From the NCBI GenBank assembly GCA_018396615.1, contig JAGTQT010000090.1, positions 1 through 5,737 of the forward strand: 5,737 nt of DNA. The letters are read 5' to 3'. This document shows positions 4,871 through 5,737 of this stretch, piece by piece. A model generated the notes under the pieces. It worked only from the letters and a program-made list of their open reading frames with translations. It was not told where the DNA came from and ran no database searches. Position numbers and translations under genes: made by a program. How positions within the stretch are numbered: the stretch's first letter is position 1; every line of letters begins with the position of its first letter. The stretch is from Candidatus Bathyarchaeota archaeon (GTDB lineage Archaea; Thermoproteota; Bathyarchaeia; Bathyarchaeales; Bathycorpusculaceae).

Positions 4871-5737
4871 ATGAGCGAACGTGTACATAAAAACAGCGCA
4901 TATCTAAACGGAAAATCAACATGCGGAACAACAACCAGAGTCAAAGACACCAGCCCAACAAGCGGAATGTGCCCCATATGCATCCGAGACTGCCCCGTCC
5001 TATGCGAAATCAGCCTCTCAGCCTTCAGAGGAAGAGAAGCACTCTACCCAGAACCAGTCCAATTCGGCTTCAGCACCGCAGGAGCCCTCAAAGACTTTGG
5101 GCTAGACTGGTCACACTTCAACATTCAAGCAGGACTTTTTGAAGCTTTAGGCATTGAGGAAAACTCTGACCTAGCCACGTTCCCTAACGCAAGCACAGAA
5201 ACCAAAGTCGGAGGCATCCCACTAAAAGTCCCCGTTCTCTGCGGCGCCTTCGGCTCAACCGACGTAGCCAGACTAAACTGGGAAGGCTTAGCAATAGGCT
5301 CAGCTCTTTCAGGTGCATCAGTAATCGTCGGGGAAAACGTCTGCGGCATGGACCCAGAAGCGCAAATCACAAACGGCAAAGTAACATACTCGAAGGAACT
5401 CAAACGGAGAGTAGACCTCTTCAGAAAGTTCTGGGACGGAAAATATGGCGAAATAGCAGTGCAAACCAATGTTGAAGACCAGAGACTAGGCGTCGACGTC
5501 TACGCAATATCAAAGCTAGAAGTAAACGTAATCGAACGAAAATGGGGGCAAGGCGCCAAAGCCATCGGCGGAGAAGTCCGAGTAAGAGACCTAGACAGAG
5601 CGATCATGCTGAAGAAAAGAGGCTATATAGTAATCCCAGACCCAGAAGACCCAACCGTACAGCAAGCATTCAAAGAAGGCGTCTTCAAATCCTTCGAAAG
5701 ACACAGCCGCGTAGGCATCCCCAAAGAAAAAAGCTTC
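4871..5737 (+). CDS. FMN-binding glutamate synthase-like protein, 3' end outside window
   Basis: The 289 visible residues are open to the window edge. Residues 226-235 (WGQGAKAIGG) fit the KxxQGAKPGxGG signature of the FMN domain of glutamate synthase (GltB central/GltS domain). The preceding part has PVLCGAFGST (121-130) and VIVGENVCG (151-159), which suit the barrel strands of that domain. The proline-glycine part of the signature is altered to AI. An N-terminal cysteine cluster C34-x2-C37-x3-C41-x3-C45 (CPICIRDCPVLC), plus C18, suggests an Fe-S cluster. Archaeal relatives of this domain occur as stand-alone proteins lacking the glutaminase part. The likely role is electron transfer or glutamate formation with FMN, but the true substrate is uncertain because such proteins are often only glutamate synthase-related. 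Codon use is striking: 55 of the first 60 codons end in A or C, unlike tldD. A GGAG site precedes the ATG. Bases 5443-5463 are the source of the filler at 4370-4390. Confidence 0.85.
   Translation, partial: MSERVHKNSAYLNGKSTCGTTTRVKDTSPTSGMCPICIRDCPVLCEISLSAFRGREALYPEPVQFGFSTAGALKDFGLDWSHFNIQAGLFEALGIEENSDLATFPNASTETKVGGIPLKVPVLCGAFGSTDVARLNWEGLAIGSALSGASVIVGENVCGMDPEAQITNGKVTYSKELKRRVDLFRKFWDGKYGEIAVQTNVEDQRLGVDVYAISKLEVNVIERKWGQGAKAIGGEVRVRDLDRAIMLKKRGYIVIPDPEDPTVQQAFKEGVFKSFERHSRVGIPKEKSF
5443..5463 (-). repeat. Source of the templated filler (inverted 21-nt match)
   Basis: These 21 bases, coding for part of KYGEIAVQ in the glutamate-synthase-like gene, recur exactly as the reverse complement at 4370-4390. 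Because they lie in a conserved-looking coding frame here and between repeat copies there, this site is the source and the other the copy. The flanking bases differ on both sides. Confidence 0.9.

Noticed and set aside
5125..5469. 114-codon minus-strand frame inside the glutamate-synthase-like gene
   Set aside because: It is an antisense shadow of a continuous plus-strand family member with a good start and ribosome binding site.

Overview
The window looks archaeal. It has TATA-like boxes about 25-35 bp ahead of start codons (one gene appears leaderless), a KaiC/RadA-like protein, a TldD/TldE pair, and an FMN-type glutamate synthase relative with an N-terminal cysteine cluster. An uncultured Bathyarchaeia- or other TACK-like lineage is my guess from style only; no marker gene here fixes the taxon.

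Layout. A partial unknown gene leaves the left edge on the minus strand (1-331). It is divergent from a KaiC-like gene (450-1205, +) whose Walker A and Walker B motifs are both degenerate. The 118-bp divergent gap holds two opposed TATA-like boxes and a paired TGTACA motif. After a short convergent gap (1206-1314) come tldE (1315-2760, -) and tldD (2762-4153, -), a two-gene operon transcribed leftwards with tldD first and a 1-nt gap between the genes. The 717-bp region 4154-4870 separates tldD from a rightward gene (4871 to the right edge) for a glutamate-synthase-like FMN protein, truncated by the window.

The most remarkable structure is in that gap. A 268-bp segment carrying the tldD promoter, leader and first codons is present twice, identical and in direct orientation (4107-4374 and 4391-4658). 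The 16 bp between the copies are not random. Together with the last 5 bp of the inner copy they form a 21-nt exact reverse complement of 5443-5463, inside the glutamate-synthase-like gene about 1 kb away. This is the signature of a template-switch event with a copied filler, or of an amplification or assembly chimera. As a result tldD has tandem promoters and an outer chimeric 73-codon ORF: the TldD N-terminus, then seven residues (YGEIAVQ) of the neighbouring enzyme, then non-coding sequence.

Functionally, TldD and TldE should form a heteromeric zinc metallopeptidase acting on peptides or unfolded proteins. TldD carries HESFGH and TldE has no catalytic motif. The KaiC-like protein is probably a non-hydrolysing regulatory relative. 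The glutamate-synthase-like protein is probably a redox enzyme using FMN and perhaps an Fe-S cluster. Nothing in the sequence ties these units into one pathway.
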